A stretch of DNA of 64,000 nucleotides, taken from the NCBI GenBank assembly GCA_026125285.1, contig JAHCLO010000029.1:22624-86623 (forward strand), read 5' to 3'. The notes under the pieces are model-generated. The model worked only from the letters and a program-made list of their open reading frames with translations. It did no database searches and had not been told where the DNA came from. Shown here piece by piece: positions 28,379-37,626 of this stretch. This DNA is from Verrucomicrobiia bacterium (GTDB taxonomy: Bacteria > Verrucomicrobiota > Verrucomicrobiia > Limisphaerales > JADLHS01). The stretch's first letter is position 1. Every line of letters starts with the position of its first letter. The translations under genes and the position numbers were made by a program.

Positions 28379-28721
28379 ATCCGCCCTGCTGATTGGGGTG
28401 CTGTTCGGGTGCGCCACCTATCTGATCCTGCAAAACAGCTTCGTCAAGATTCTGTTTGGCTTCGTGGTGTTGACGAACGCGGCGAATCTGCTGGTGTTGA
28501 CCATGTCGGGCAATCCGGGCGGCAAGTACGCGCCTATTGTGGGTGACGCCGCCGGCCCGCTGGTGGACCCGCTACCGCAGGCGTTGATTCTTACTGCCAT
28601 TGTCATCGGCTTCGGGGTGACCGCCTATCTCGTGCTGCTGCTGTACCGGATTTTCCTGGATCAGAACACCACGAACGCCGCCGAGCTGTACGAGGACCAG
28701 GACACTTCGGAACATACCTGA
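28368..28721 (+). CDS. mrpC: Na+/H+ antiporter subunit C (MrpC/MnhC)
   Basis: 117 residues from ATG 28368, preceded seven bases upstream by AAGGAG (28355-28360). This start lies inside the end of mrpB and is preferred over the longer frame from 28224. It is NuoK-like with three transmembrane helices: 'GCATYLILQNSFVKILFGF', 'LVLTMSG' and 'ALILTAIVIGFGVTAYLVLL'. A heptamer repeat follows the stop. Confidence 0.93.
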   Translation: MQIESALLIGVLFGCATYLILQNSFVKILFGFVVLTNAANLLVLTMSGNPGGKYAPIVGDAAGPLVDPLPQALILTAIVIGFGVTAYLVLLLYRIFLDQNTTNAAELYEDQDTSEHT

Positions 28722-28726
28722 TCGAA

Positions 28727-28747
28727 ATGCGTGATGCGTGAAACGTG
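28727..28747. repeat. Heptanucleotide repeat (ATGCGTG type) after mrpC
   Basis: Two ATGCGTG units and one AAACGTG unit in the 40-base gap between mrpC and mrpD. It is the same unit as at 16501-16521. Confidence 0.65.
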
Positions 28748-28761
28748 AGCCCTGACCGCGG

Positions 28762-30270
28762 ATGAACTGGACTATTCTGCCCATCTTGCTGCCGTTGCTG
28801 ACGGCGTTGCTGGCGCTTTTCTGGGGCAAACCCTCGCGTGCGCGGCGCGTCGTGGTGGCGTGTTCCGCCGGCGTGCAACTCGTGCTGGCGCTGGCACTGG
28901 TGACGCGTGCCTACCACGGGGAGACATTCCTGCTGAACCTCGGCAACTGGACCGCGCCCTTTGGCATCGTGGTGGTGATTGATCTGCTGGCGGCGGTGAT
29001 GATCGCGCTCTGCACGTTCGTCGCGTTGGTGGCGGTGCTGTTTGGCTATGTGGAGCTTTCCAGCCGGATCGAACACCCGCTCCGGTTGCCGTTGACACAG
29101 TTGCTGGTCACCGGCATCAACCTCGCCTTCTGCACCGGCGATCTGTTCAACCTGTTCGTCGCGTTTGAAATCATGCTCATCGCGTCCTACGCGCTGCTGA
29201 CCTTGGAGGCGGATGACTGGGACGTGAAACAGGCCTTCCCGTATCTGGCCATCAATCTGATGGGCAGCACCCTGTTTCTGTGTGCGGCGGGACTTGCCTA
29301 CACCTTGTTCGGCACGTTGAATTTTGCCGACATTGCCCTGCGCTCGGCGGAAATGGCCGACGACCCGCGCGTGCTGGCGCTGGGGTTGTTGCTGATGGTG
29401 GTGTTCGGCATCAAGGCCGGCGTCTTTCCGCTCTACTACTGGTTGCCCAACAGCTATCCCACCCTGCCCATTCCGCTGGCGGCGATTTACTCCGGCATGT
29501 TGACCAAGGTGGGCGTGTATGTGTTGCTGCGCGTGTTTGGCACGGTGCTGCCCCACAGCCTCGACCTCGTTCACCAACTGCTCGCCTGGCTGGCGGGCGC
29601 GACCATGATCTTTGGCGTGCTCGGCGCGATCTCGCGCAATTTCATCCGTGGTATTCTTTCCTACCACATCCTGAGCCAGATCGGTTTCATGGTGTTGGCC
29701 ATCGGCTTGTTCACGCCGCTTTCCTTTGCGGCCTGCATTTTTTACATCATCCATCACATCATCGTGAAATCGTCGTTGTTCCTGATCGGCGGCGTGGGGG
29801 CGTGCCTGAACCGCACGGACAATCTCGATCGCATGGGCAACCTCTGGCGACACGCGCCGTGGCTGGGGGTGTTGTTTCTGTGCCAGGCCCTGTCGCTGGC
29901 CGGCTTGCCGCCTTTGAGCGGCTTCTGGGGCAAATACGCCATCATCGTCGTGGGCCTGGAAAAAGGCGCGTATGTGCTGGTCGGCGCGTGCATCGTGGCG
30001 AGCATCCTGACGCTGTTCAGCATGTTGAAAATCTGGAACAGCGCGTTCTGGAACAGCGACGAGGAACGCGAGGTCTGCTTATGGGACCTGCGCTGGGTGC
30101 GCATGAGCTGGGTCGTGGCGATCATGGTGGTGGTGTCGCTCGGTATTGGGCTCGGTGCCGAACTGATCTTCCGCGTCGCCCAGGAAGCGGCGACCCGCGC
30201 TTTGGATCAGGAAGGCTACGCGCGCATCGTGCTTGGCTATGTGGGAAAGGGGGCGACTCCGGCACCATGA
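28762..30270 (+). CDS. mrpD: Na+/H+ antiporter subunit D (MrpD/MnhD)
   Basis: 502 residues, NuoN/NuoM-like, with about 14 hydrophobic segments. 'LFNLFVAFEIMLIASYALL' near residue 128, 'GVFPLYYWLPNSYPTLPIPLAAIYSG' near residue 220, and 'GILSYHILSQIGFMVLAIGL' near residue 300 are the conserved channel motifs. It is the last intact mrp gene: mrpE, mrpF and mrpG, which normally follow, are not in the window. A possible mrpE start overlaps this stop. Confidence 0.94.
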   Translation: MNWTILPILLPLLTALLALFWGKPSRARRVVVACSAGVQLVLALALVTRAYHGETFLLNLGNWTAPFGIVVVIDLLAAVMIALCTFVALVAVLFGYVELSSRIEHPLRLPLTQLLVTGINLAFCTGDLFNLFVAFEIMLIASYALLTLEADDWDVKQAFPYLAINLMGSTLFLCAAGLAYTLFGTLNFADIALRSAEMADDPRVLALGLLLMVVFGIKAGVFPLYYWLPNSYPTLPIPLAAIYSGMLTKVGVYVLLRVFGTVLPHSLDLVHQLLAWLAGATMIFGVLGAISRNFIRGILSYHILSQIGFMVLAIGLFTPLSFAACIFYIIHHIIVKSSLFLIGGVGACLNRTDNLDRMGNLWRHAPWLGVLFLCQALSLAGLPPLSGFWGKYAIIVVGLEKGAYVLVGACIVASILTLFSMLKIWNSAFWNSDEEREVCLWDLRWVRMSWVVAIMVVVSLGIGLGAELIFRVAQEAATRALDQEGYARIVLGYVGKGATPAP

Positions 30271-30305
30271 AACCGTTCGCGATGATCCTTTGGGGCTTCC
30301 ATCTT
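30267..30305 (+). pseudogene. Possible remnant of the mrpE start
   Basis: ATG 30267 overlaps the mrpD stop (ATGA), as expected for a coupled next subunit. It begins 'MKPFAMILWGFHLAG', a plausible hydrophobic N-terminus, but then turns hydrophilic and stops after about 50 codons without MrpE motifs. The call rests on position and a dozen residues only. Confidence 0.3.
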
Positions 30306-30656
30306 GCGGGCAAAAGTCACCCACGGCTGAGTCAAACCGAGGTTGCTGCTGGTTCGGATGTTCAGCGATGCGACGTTTGGCAGCGGATCAAGGATCTGCT
30401 GTGCCAGCGCGATTAGATACGGCCAGCCCTGGCAGCAATTCTCATTGTGAGAGGGCGCGTCATTCCATGCCTGCCATCGGAACGGATTCGCCAGGGCATT
30501 TCGAGGTCTGGTGGCCAAGTTGCGGCGCGCACGGAGTGACGCGCCCTACCTCTCCACTCAAACTGAGAATTGCGCATCTCAATCGCGGGTGCTTGCCTCG
30601 CTCTCCTCCATCGCCTACCGTGCGCGCCGTTTTAACTCACGATTGGTTTCAGCATT
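30306..30656. repeat. Intergenic region with a palindromic element of the 'GCGTCACTCC' family
   Basis: The element at 30449-30554 has arms GAGAGGGCGCGTCATTCC and GGAGTGACGCGCCCTACCTCTC with a 60-base centre. A minus-strand open frame covers 30237-30518 but crosses the element and has no recognised domain. No intact gene was seen here. Confidence 0.65.
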
Positions 30657-31556
30657 ATGAGTGTATTGATTGTCGGTTCAACGGCTTTGGATTCCATCAA
30701 GACGCCGCACGCGGAGAATCCGCGGCTGCTCGGCGGCTCGGCCAGTCACGCGGCGGTGGCGGCCAGTTTTTTCGCGCCCGTGAAACTGATCGGCGTGGTG
30801 GGAGAGGATTTTCCGAAGAAGTATCTTCAGCTCTACCGCCGGCATCAGATTGATCTCGCGGGCCTGCAGATTCTCCCCGGCAAAACTTTTCATTGGTCCG
30901 GCGAATACGAGGCCAATATGAACCATCGGCGCACGTTGCTGACAGAGCTCGGCGTGTTCGAGACATTCACGCCGACACTGCCCCGGTCGCACCAAGCCAC
31001 TCCGTTTGTGCTGCTGGCCAACATCGCGCCCGCCCTCCAGCTTCACGTCCTGGACCAGATGCGCCGCCCGCGGTTCGTCGTGGCCGACACCATGGACTTG
31101 TGGCTCAACATCGCCCTGGCGGATTTGCTCAAACTGCTCCGGCGCATTGACGGCTTTGTGCTCAACGACAGCGAGGCGCAGCAGTTGACCCAGGAGGATA
31201 ACGTGTTCGCCGCCCTCCAGAAGATCCACCGGCTCGGTCCCAAATACGTCATCATCAAACAGGGTTCGCATGGCTCAATTCTGTCCAGTCCGAAAGGTTT
31301 CTTCCTGTGCCCGGCGTATCCCCTGCGCAAGGTCGTGGACCCAACGGGCGCGGGCGACTCTTTTGTAGGTGGCCTGATGGGCTATCTGGCGAGCGCCAAA
31401 GGTTCGGTCGAGGCGAATCTCCGTCGTGCAATGATCTATGGCAGCGTGGTGGCCTCGTTCTGTTGTGAGGGCTTCGGGCTGAATCGCACGGCGAAGCTCC
31501 AGCGTGCGGCCATCGAACAGCGGGTGACGGAGCTGGAACGGCTGACGAAGTTCTAG
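30657..31556 (+). CDS. PfkB-family carbohydrate kinase
   Basis: 299 residues. 'LLGGSASHAAVAASFFAPV' near residue 25 and 'VDPTGAGDSFVGGLMGYL' near residue 225 are the two PfkB signatures; the second contains the catalytic aspartate of the GAGD anion hole. 'VVADTMDLWLN' and 'GFVLNDSEAQQL' match the adenosine/ribokinase-like centre. The sugar or nucleoside substrate cannot be deduced. It stands alone between repeats. Confidence 0.88.
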   Translation: MSVLIVGSTALDSIKTPHAENPRLLGGSASHAAVAASFFAPVKLIGVVGEDFPKKYLQLYRRHQIDLAGLQILPGKTFHWSGEYEANMNHRRTLLTELGVFETFTPTLPRSHQATPFVLLANIAPALQLHVLDQMRRPRFVVADTMDLWLNIALADLLKLLRRIDGFVLNDSEAQQLTQEDNVFAALQKIHRLGPKYVIIKQGSHGSILSSPKGFFLCPAYPLRKVVDPTGAGDSFVGGLMGYLASAKGSVEANLRRAMIYGSVVASFCCEGFGLNRTAKLQRAAIEQRVTELERLTKF

Positions 31557-31660
31557 GCCTGGATGTTCCCGGCGGCGGCAGCGCGGATTCCCAATCCGAT
31601 GCCTCGCATAGCTTCCACTCTGCCTGGCGCCTGCCGTGGCGAACACAGTCGGATCACGCT

Positions 31661-32398
31661 TTACTTGACCTCCACCGGAGGGAGCTTGGCCGTCCAGGCA
31701 CAAGCCTGACGCAGCAGTTGCGGCACGGCCGAGTTTGTGTATGCCTTCACGTCGTGTCCCAGGGTGGTGAGGAAGACCCGGCCCTTGCCGTAGTCGCGGA
31801 CGAATGCCATGGGGTGATCCTTGTGATCCACGTTGGATTTCGCCTGTGCCAGCAAATGGATCGGCGCGGTGCCCGTCAGACAGGTGTAAAGCTCATCATC
31901 GGTTTCAAAATCGGTCAAACCCCGCGTCACGGGATGCGCCGGGTCCACAATCCTCACGATGAACGGCCCGCGTGGGTCGTGCTGCGGACCGTTCAATCCG
32001 TGCCAGACCCGGCCCACCAGGCGCTGGAACTCCGGCCACTCATCATGCCACGCGCCACACGCGAAATGCACACTCATCAAACCCCCGCCCGCCTCGACGT
32101 AACGCCGCAGGTTTTCCCGTGCCGCCGCGCCCGGACCGGGAACCTCCCAGTTTTGGAAATGCAGCAACAATGCGGCGTAGTTGGTAAGCGCGGCGGAATC
32201 CAGGAAATGCGGATCCTCGACGATCCTAACCTCCAATCGGGGATCAGCCTCAAGGATGCGTTTCAGCGCGGGCGCCGTCTCACGCCATTTATGGCCGGGA
32301 TAATCCACGCCGGTGACGAGAAGGATTCGAGTCAGGTCCGTCGCCAACAACGGTGAAGCTCCCAACAGCAGGATCATAAAGCAGATCATGGTTTTCAT
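31661..32398 (-). CDS. ThuA-domain protein, probably exported
   Basis: 245 residues with a signal peptide (MICFMILLLGASPLLA). The class I glutamine-amidotransferase-like ThuA fold is shown by 'ILLVTGVDYPGHKWRETAPAL', 'LRRYVEAGGGLMSVHFACGAW' and 'MAFVRDYGKGRVFLTTLGHD'. Related domains occur in trehalose-utilisation proteins and, very often, as secreted proteins in Planctomycetes and Verrucomicrobia. It is convergent with the PfkB kinase gene. Confidence 0.88.
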   Translation of the reverse strand: MKTMICFMILLLGASPLLATDLTRILLVTGVDYPGHKWRETAPALKRILEADPRLEVRIVEDPHFLDSAALTNYAALLLHFQNWEVPGPGAAARENLRRYVEAGGGLMSVHFACGAWHDEWPEFQRLVGRVWHGLNGPQHDPRGPFIVRIVDPAHPVTRGLTDFETDDELYTCLTGTAPIHLLAQAKSNVDHKDHPMAFVRDYGKGRVFLTTLGHDVKAYTNSAVPQLLRQACAWTAKLPPVEVK

Positions 32399-32799
32399 GG
32401 GTAAGCGCGATTCGACAGTTCAGGTTGTGTCAGCCATTGTCCCTCGGCTCAACGCCTGCCCCATTCCTCGGCAGAATCGCTCGACCGCCCGGACCTCCGC
32501 ACCTTGCGGCGCCGTGAGCACAGATTCAAGCGAGGAGTGATGTTTGACCCCGCTTGCGCGAACGCAGGTCCGGGACGTCCTCTTCCAGCGCGCGGACGAC
32601 GCACCGTTTGGGTTCGACAAATGCGCGCGATTTTGCGAGGGATGACTCCGCCAGCACCGGGTGTCGAGCGCGCCCGCAGAGCGAGTGTGAACCTGTGGCC
32701 AAGTCGAGTGACTCCATGACCGTTGCCTAGCATGATCGCACACAGAGCAATTGATGACCGCGAATCCCGCCGTGACGCGGAATCCCTCCAACCTGAGCC
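32399..32799. other. Intergenic region of 400 bases without a supported gene
   Basis: Open frames exist on both strands (for example minus 32526-32717), but none has a recognisable domain or translation signal. No strong hairpin, tandem repeat or tRNA was noticed. Confidence 0.4.
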
Positions 32800-33687
32800 A
32801 TGCGTGTCTTGATCGTTGGTTGTGGTTATGTCGGTCGTCCGTTGGGAGCGGAACTGGCCCGGCAGGGACATGAAGTTTTCGGGATGCGCCGATCTACCCT
32901 TGCCGATGCCGAACTCCAGGCCGCCGGCATCACGCCCGTCCACGCCGACATTACCGAGCCTGCAACACTGGCTACACTGCCCCCAAACCTTGACTGGGTG
33001 GTGAATTGCGCAGCTTCCGGCGGCGGCGGCCCGGACGAATATCGCCAGCTCTACCTCCACGGCAACCGGCATTTGCTCGAACACCTTGCCGCCGCGCCGC
33101 CGCGGATGTTTGTTTACACCAGCAGCACCGGCGTTTACGGGCAGAACGACGGATCGCTGGTTACGGAAAGCAGCACCACCGAACCAGATTCGGAAACCGC
33201 GAAAGTGCTCGTGCAAGCGGAGCAGATGCTGCTCGGCGCGGCGCGGACACAGACTTTTCCCGCCGTGATCCTGCGCGTGGCCGGTATTTACGGCCCGGAG
33301 CGTGGTTATCTGCTCAAGCAATTCCTGCGGCACGAGGCGCGCATCGAAGGCCACGGTGGCCGATACCTGAACATGATCCATCGCGACGACTTGATCGGGG
33401 TCATCCTGGCGGCGCTTCGGAACGGGCGTCCCGGCGAGGTTTACAACGCGGTGGATGATCAGCCGGTGAGCCAGCTTGAATTCTTCACCTGGCTGGCGGC
33501 AAAGCTGAACCGGGCGCTGCCCCCCACCGTGCCGGAAGACTCTACTGCCCCGCGCAAACGCGGGTTGACGAACAAGCGGATCTCGAATCAGAAGTTGCGA
33601 ACCGACTTGGGCTACGGTTTCAAGCATCCCAACTACCAGAGTGGTTATTCAGCGGAAATTCAGCGGCTCGACGTCAGCGGCCGTTAA
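32800..33687 (+). CDS. NAD-dependent epimerase/dehydratase-type SDR protein (YeeZ-like)
   Basis: 295 residues. The Rossmann motif 'VLIVGCGYVGRPLGAELARQGHEVFGMRRS' is at the N-terminus (G-x-G-x-x-G), followed by 'MFVYTSSTGVYGQNDGS' near residue 105 and 'ILRVAGIYGPERG' near residue 155. 'NMIHRDDLIGVILAAL' near residue 190 is typical of the extended SDR group. The substrate is unknown; homologues are often annotated only as NAD(P)-dependent oxidoreductases. Confidence 0.87.
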   Translation: MRVLIVGCGYVGRPLGAELARQGHEVFGMRRSTLADAELQAAGITPVHADITEPATLATLPPNLDWVVNCAASGGGGPDEYRQLYLHGNRHLLEHLAAAPPRMFVYTSSTGVYGQNDGSLVTESSTTEPDSETAKVLVQAEQMLLGAARTQTFPAVILRVAGIYGPERGYLLKQFLRHEARIEGHGGRYLNMIHRDDLIGVILAALRNGRPGEVYNAVDDQPVSQLEFFTWLAAKLNRALPPTVPEDSTAPRKRGLTNKRISNQKLRTDLGYGFKHPNYQSGYSAEIQRLDVSGR

Positions 33688-33851
33688 ATTGAACCAGTTC
33701 GCGGAATTACCATCCCCGGACCGGGCCGGGTGACTGACGAGCCAGTTGTGTTGGAAGTGTTGGCAGGCGGGCCTTAAGAATATCCCTTCCTGAACAGTTC
33801 CAGCTCGCCTCGCTGCGGAGACTCGGAGTTTGGAAACGTGCGTTCGGGGCC

Positions 33852-33930
33852 GGTAGGGCGCGTCACTCCGTGCACGCCGCAGTCCGTCACCCTCTTGCTG
33901 AGGGGCGCGCACGGAGTGACGCACCCTGCC
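33852..33930. repeat. Palindromic element, 'AGGGCGCGTCACTCCGTGC' family
   Basis: The left arm GGTAGGGCGCGTCACTCCGTG and right arm CACGGAGTGACGCACCCTGCC are near-perfect reverse complements over 26 bases. It is the third copy of the family in the window. Confidence 0.8.
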
Positions 33931-33977
33931 ACGTTGCACTGCACTCTGTCAGAATCTCCCCGCGCGGCGAAGACTTC

Positions 33978-34086
33978 GGAGCGCGGCTGGCCCCAGCCGC
34001 AGCAGGCCCCACCGCAGGCAGCGGAGAGGAAGTGGGGACGCCTTTCCCCAGTGCCCACGCGCTGCGGCTGAGGACAGCCGCGCTCC
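33978..34086. repeat. Second palindromic element type (GGAGCGCGGCTG ends)
   Basis: GGAGCGCGGCTG at 33978-33989 and CAGCCGCGCTCC at 34075-34086 are perfect inverted ends. Inner segments (CAGCCGCAGC, GCTGCGGCTG) also pair. It lies 47 bases after the previous element, so the 646-base gap 33688-34333 is mostly repeat-derived. Confidence 0.75.
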
Positions 34087-34333
34087 TTTGGTCGCGGCTT
34101 CGCCGCGTTGTGCGCTTTACTTCTCGCAGTGCTCGAAACGGCCAGCAATCCATTTTGGCCCGGAGCACGGTTGTGTGGGCCTCGGCCAGCCGCAGGCCAC
34201 CCGAATAACCTGAGTATGTTCTCCCCACTTCTGTGCAGCGACCGGTGCTCGGCACACCGCCGCACCCGAAAATGAATTGCGCAAACGGCTTCGCGCGATT
34301 GACGCGAGGCTGCGGCGTGGTTAAGCTGCGACC

Positions 34334-35593
34334 ATGAAACCCACCATTCGACGCTTCATGGTTCTTTTGTTCATTTGCACCCTGGCGCTGCCGCTTTCTT
34401 CGGCGGATAACCCACAGACGGTGCTTGATTCCCTTAAACAGTTGCGCGTAGATCGTCTGGCCGAAGCGAAAGCCGCAGACAAACGCCCGGATTACGCCGC
34501 CATCACGGCAGAGGTGAACGCAAAAGCCAAGGCAGCGGTGAAGGCGGTTGACCCCACGCAAGTGGACCTCACCGCGGCAGAGGCTTGGGTGAACTTGTTC
34601 ACGCAGGCGCAGGACTACAAGGGCGCGCGAGCAGTGGCGGGTCGGTGGGAGGCCAGTGTTCAGGGTGAAGAAAAACTCAAAGCGCAACTGGCGATCATGA
34701 GCCAGGACTTTCGGCTCAAGGACATGAAGAGTCTGGCCGCAACCCTGAGCCAAATCAAACCGGTGGACGCAACCGGGGCCATCCGCGTTGCCAACCTGGC
34801 CAATAGTTACGTGGCCGGCGCACTGACCGCCGCCGACAAGGACACCGCCATGCAGATCCTTGTCGCCGGTGAGGCGAACTTGCCGAAGGAAGGATTCGCG
34901 AATGATCAGCAGCGTGAACAGGCGAAAACCGCCGGCGAGAAACTGGCCAAAACCCGCAAGTTGATCGCCGACAATCCCGGCAAGGAAGCGGAAGCGGTCG
35001 AGAAGGCGCGCCGCGAGGAATTGATGGCGCTCATGACCGGCCGCTTGGGTGGCAGCAACACCAACGCCTCGGCCAGCGCCGCTGCCGCTCGGGAAGCCCG
35101 CGAGGCGAAGTTCGCCAAACTCATCGGCACCGATGCGCCAGACTTTGAAGCCTCGCATGTCCACGGCGAGTTTAAGAACTTGGAGCCATTGAAGGGCAAG
35201 GTGGTGATCCTAGATTTCTTCGCGCACTGGTGTGGCCCCTGCATTGCCTCGCTGCCTTCGATGCGGAAGATTTACGACGACCTGAAACCGAAAGGCCTGG
35301 AGATGGTCGGACTGACCCGCTTTTATGGTTACTACGGGGCGGAACACAAGACCAAGCGGGACATGCCGGCGGATGCGGAATTTGCGCGGATGAAAGATTT
35401 CATGGTGGAGAAGAACATCAACTGGCCGGTGGCGTTCGTGAGCAAGGATGTGTTCGACGCCTATGCCTGTTCGGGGATTCCGCATGTGGTGGTGATTGAT
35501 CGCGCCGGCAAAATCCAAAAGATCAAGGTGGGCTACAGCGCCAGCGGAGTGCAGGCGTTCCGCGAGGAACTGGAGAAGTTGCTCGGGAGTTGA
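34334..35593 (+). CDS. Exported TlpA-like thioredoxin-fold protein
   Basis: 419 residues with a signal peptide (FMVLLFICTLALPLSSA). The first 250 residues are helical and Ala/Lys-rich without a recognised domain. The C-terminal 150 residues form a redoxin domain: 'GTDAPDFEASHVHGEF', then 'VVILDFFAHWCGPCIASLPSM' with the CGPC active site, and 'SGIPHVVVIDRAGKI' with the cis-proline. It is probably a periplasmic thiol-disulfide oxidoreductase fused to a helical adaptor. Confidence 0.87.
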   Translation: MKPTIRRFMVLLFICTLALPLSSADNPQTVLDSLKQLRVDRLAEAKAADKRPDYAAITAEVNAKAKAAVKAVDPTQVDLTAAEAWVNLFTQAQDYKGARAVAGRWEASVQGEEKLKAQLAIMSQDFRLKDMKSLAATLSQIKPVDATGAIRVANLANSYVAGALTAADKDTAMQILVAGEANLPKEGFANDQQREQAKTAGEKLAKTRKLIADNPGKEAEAVEKARREELMALMTGRLGGSNTNASASAAAAREAREAKFAKLIGTDAPDFEASHVHGEFKNLEPLKGKVVILDFFAHWCGPCIASLPSMRKIYDDLKPKGLEMVGLTRFYGYYGAEHKTKRDMPADAEFARMKDFMVEKNINWPVAFVSKDVFDAYACSGIPHVVVIDRAGKIQKIKVGYSASGVQAFREELEKLLGS

Positions 35594-35684
35594 GACCGGG
35601 CTGGTGTCGCTGGCGCTGCGATTGCTTTGCGTAGCACGTTTTTGAGCTTTAAGCACAGGCCGGCAAACTGACATATTCCCACCC

Positions 35685-36755
35685 ATGCGAACTGCATCAC
35701 TGGAATTCCTGCGCACGCTCGTCAACACGCCCAGCCCCGTCGGCCACGAAGTCCGCGGCCAGCGCGTGTGGCTTGACTACGCGAAGCAATTCGCGGACGA
35801 AACCTGGTCCGACGCCTACGGCAACTGCGTGGCGGTTTTGAACAAGGGCGGTTCGCCGCGAGTCATGCTGGCCGGTCACGCCGACGAAATCGCGATGGCG
35901 GTGAACTACATGGACGACAACGGTTATCTTTACGTCCGCCGTATGGGCGGCGTGGATGCCGCGATTACGAAGGCGCAACGGGTGATTATTCACACGCGCA
36001 AAGGTCCGGTGAAGGGCGTCGTGGGCAACGTGGCTCCGCATCTCACCAAACAGGAGGACAATCCCAAGCCGCCCAAGATTCACGAGTTGTTCATAGACAT
36101 CGGCGCCGGCAACCGGAAGGCAGCCGAAAAACTGGTGCGGATTGGCGATCCCATCACGTTGGTGGATGAGTTCGACGTGCTGCGCGGCGACCTGGTGGTG
36201 GCGCGGGCGTTTGATAATCGCATCGGCACCTTTGCCGTGGCCGAGGCGCTGCGGTTGCTCAAGGAATCCAAAGGGAGGTTGCAGGCGGAAGTGTGCGCCG
36301 TCTCGAACGTGCAGGAGGAGGTCGGTCTGCTCGGCGCGCGGCAGATTGCTTACTCATTGAAGCCTGACGTCGCGCTGGTGGTGGATGTGACACATGCGAC
36401 GGATTATCCCACCGTGAACAAAGCCCAGCACGGCGACGTGAAGATCGGTGGCGGGCCAACGATCACGCACGGCGGCTGCAATCATCCCGACGTGGTCGCC
36501 CGCATCGAAAGTGTCGCCGCGGCAAAGAAGATTTCCCTCCAGCACGAAGCCATGTCCTCGACGAGCGGCACGGACACGGACGCGATCTTCTGGACGCGGG
36601 GCGGCATTGCCAGCGCGCTGATCAGCCTGCCCAACCGCTACATGCACTCGCCAGTGGAAGTGGTGAGCCTCAAAGACCTGGAACAAATCCCGCAACTGCT
36701 GGCGGCTTTCGCGCAATCCTTGACGGCGGGAGAAGCCTTCAAGGTTCGAATCTGA
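35685..36755 (+). CDS. M42-family metallo-aminopeptidase
   Basis: 356 residues. Metal and catalytic residues of the M42 (glutamyl/endoglucanase-type) family are visible: 'LAGHADEIAMAV' near residue 65, 'VVARAFDNRIGTFAVAEAL' near residue 170, 'VQEEVGLLGARQIAYSL' near residue 212, 'LVVDVTHATDYP' near residue 235 and 'RYMHSPVEVVSLKDLE' near residue 320. These enzymes form dodecameric tetrahedral cytosolic peptidases. It is encoded alone. Confidence 0.93.
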   Translation: MRTASLEFLRTLVNTPSPVGHEVRGQRVWLDYAKQFADETWSDAYGNCVAVLNKGGSPRVMLAGHADEIAMAVNYMDDNGYLYVRRMGGVDAAITKAQRVIIHTRKGPVKGVVGNVAPHLTKQEDNPKPPKIHELFIDIGAGNRKAAEKLVRIGDPITLVDEFDVLRGDLVVARAFDNRIGTFAVAEALRLLKESKGRLQAEVCAVSNVQEEVGLLGARQIAYSLKPDVALVVDVTHATDYPTVNKAQHGDVKIGGGPTITHGGCNHPDVVARIESVAAAKKISLQHEAMSSTSGTDTDAIFWTRGGIASALISLPNRYMHSPVEVVSLKDLEQIPQLLAAFAQSLTAGEAFKVRI

Positions 36756-36778
36756 ACCGTAAGAAAAGCGAGGTCCTA

Positions 36779-37495
36779 TCAGCGCCTTGGCGCGGGCGCC
36801 ACGGCGGGCTGGCTGGAAGAGTTGGCACGAAGCAGCTCGGGGACATTGATGATTTCAGGCGGTGAATCCATCGCCCTTCCGGAAAGACTCCCGCCATTGC
36901 GCAACCAGATCAGCAACAGCACGCCCAGGAAATCCGATTCCGACCGCACGTTCTTCAGCACCCGATCGCGCACGTCCAACCGCAATTCCCGACTGCGGCC
37001 TGGCTCTTTCAGGTCCAGGAAACGCACCTTGCCCAATGAGAGGTTCAGCACCTCAATGCCCGCAAATTCAAAATCCTCAGGGCGCGCATCGCGCAAGCGC
37101 CGGGCATCGCTCATATCAATCATGCTGACGAGGTTGGTCTGCCCTGCCTCGTTCATCACGATGTTAAGTTCCGCGAGATTAAACCGCATGAGCGTGATGT
37201 GCAGCCGGCGTTCGGCGAGCGCCAGGCGGTCGTACTCCACGTGCAGCTCTGGAATGTCTATGAAGGCGGTGCCGCCAAACTCAGGCGGATTGTAGAGTTT
37301 GAAATCCTCAATGGACACCACCGGTGAGAGCAGGCCGAGCGAGAACCGGCGGATTTTCACGTCCATCCCGGTCTGGACGCGAATCTGTCGCTCGACCGCG
37401 GCCTTCAGAATCGCATCTTTTGCCAGCACCAGCCCGATCACCAGGGCGAGCAGAAGAAATGTGATTCGGAAGAACCATTTGAACATCCATTTCAT
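36779..37495 (-). CDS. AsmA-like membrane-anchored protein
   Basis: 238 residues from ATG 37495. An N-terminal transmembrane helix ('FFRITFLLLALVIGLVLA') is followed by 'RQIRVQTGMDVKIRRFSLGLLSP' and 'VSIEDFKLYNPPEFGG', the start of the repeating beta-strand pattern of AsmA/DUF748-type proteins that work in lipid transport between membranes. It is short for the family, with a low-complexity Pro/Ala end. It is convergent with the M42 gene. Confidence 0.65.
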   Translation of the reverse strand: MKWMFKWFFRITFLLLALVIGLVLAKDAILKAAVERQIRVQTGMDVKIRRFSLGLLSPVVSIEDFKLYNPPEFGGTAFIDIPELHVEYDRLALAERRLHITLMRFNLAELNIVMNEAGQTNLVSMIDMSDARRLRDARPEDFEFAGIEVLNLSLGKVRFLDLKEPGRSRELRLDVRDRVLKNVRSESDFLGVLLLIWLRNGGSLSGRAMDSPPEIINVPELLRANSSSQPAVAPAPRR

Positions 37496-37626
37496 CGAAG
37501 GGGTTATACGCCGGAAGCGTAACGGGCACAACCAAACTCGGCCTCTGGCAATTGCACCTCCAAGCTTGGCCGGCGGGACCAAGGCCGAACCAGTGCCATT
37601 TGGTGGTTAATTCAACAGGCGACGAA

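Noticed and set aside
28603..29853. Minus-strand open frame of 416 codons opposite mrpD
   Set aside because: Same Gln/His/Arg-rich antisense artefact. It covers a confidently identified mrpD.
30237..30518. Minus-strand open frame downstream of mrpD
   Set aside because: It overlaps the mrpD end, crosses a palindromic repeat and has no recognised domain or translation signal.
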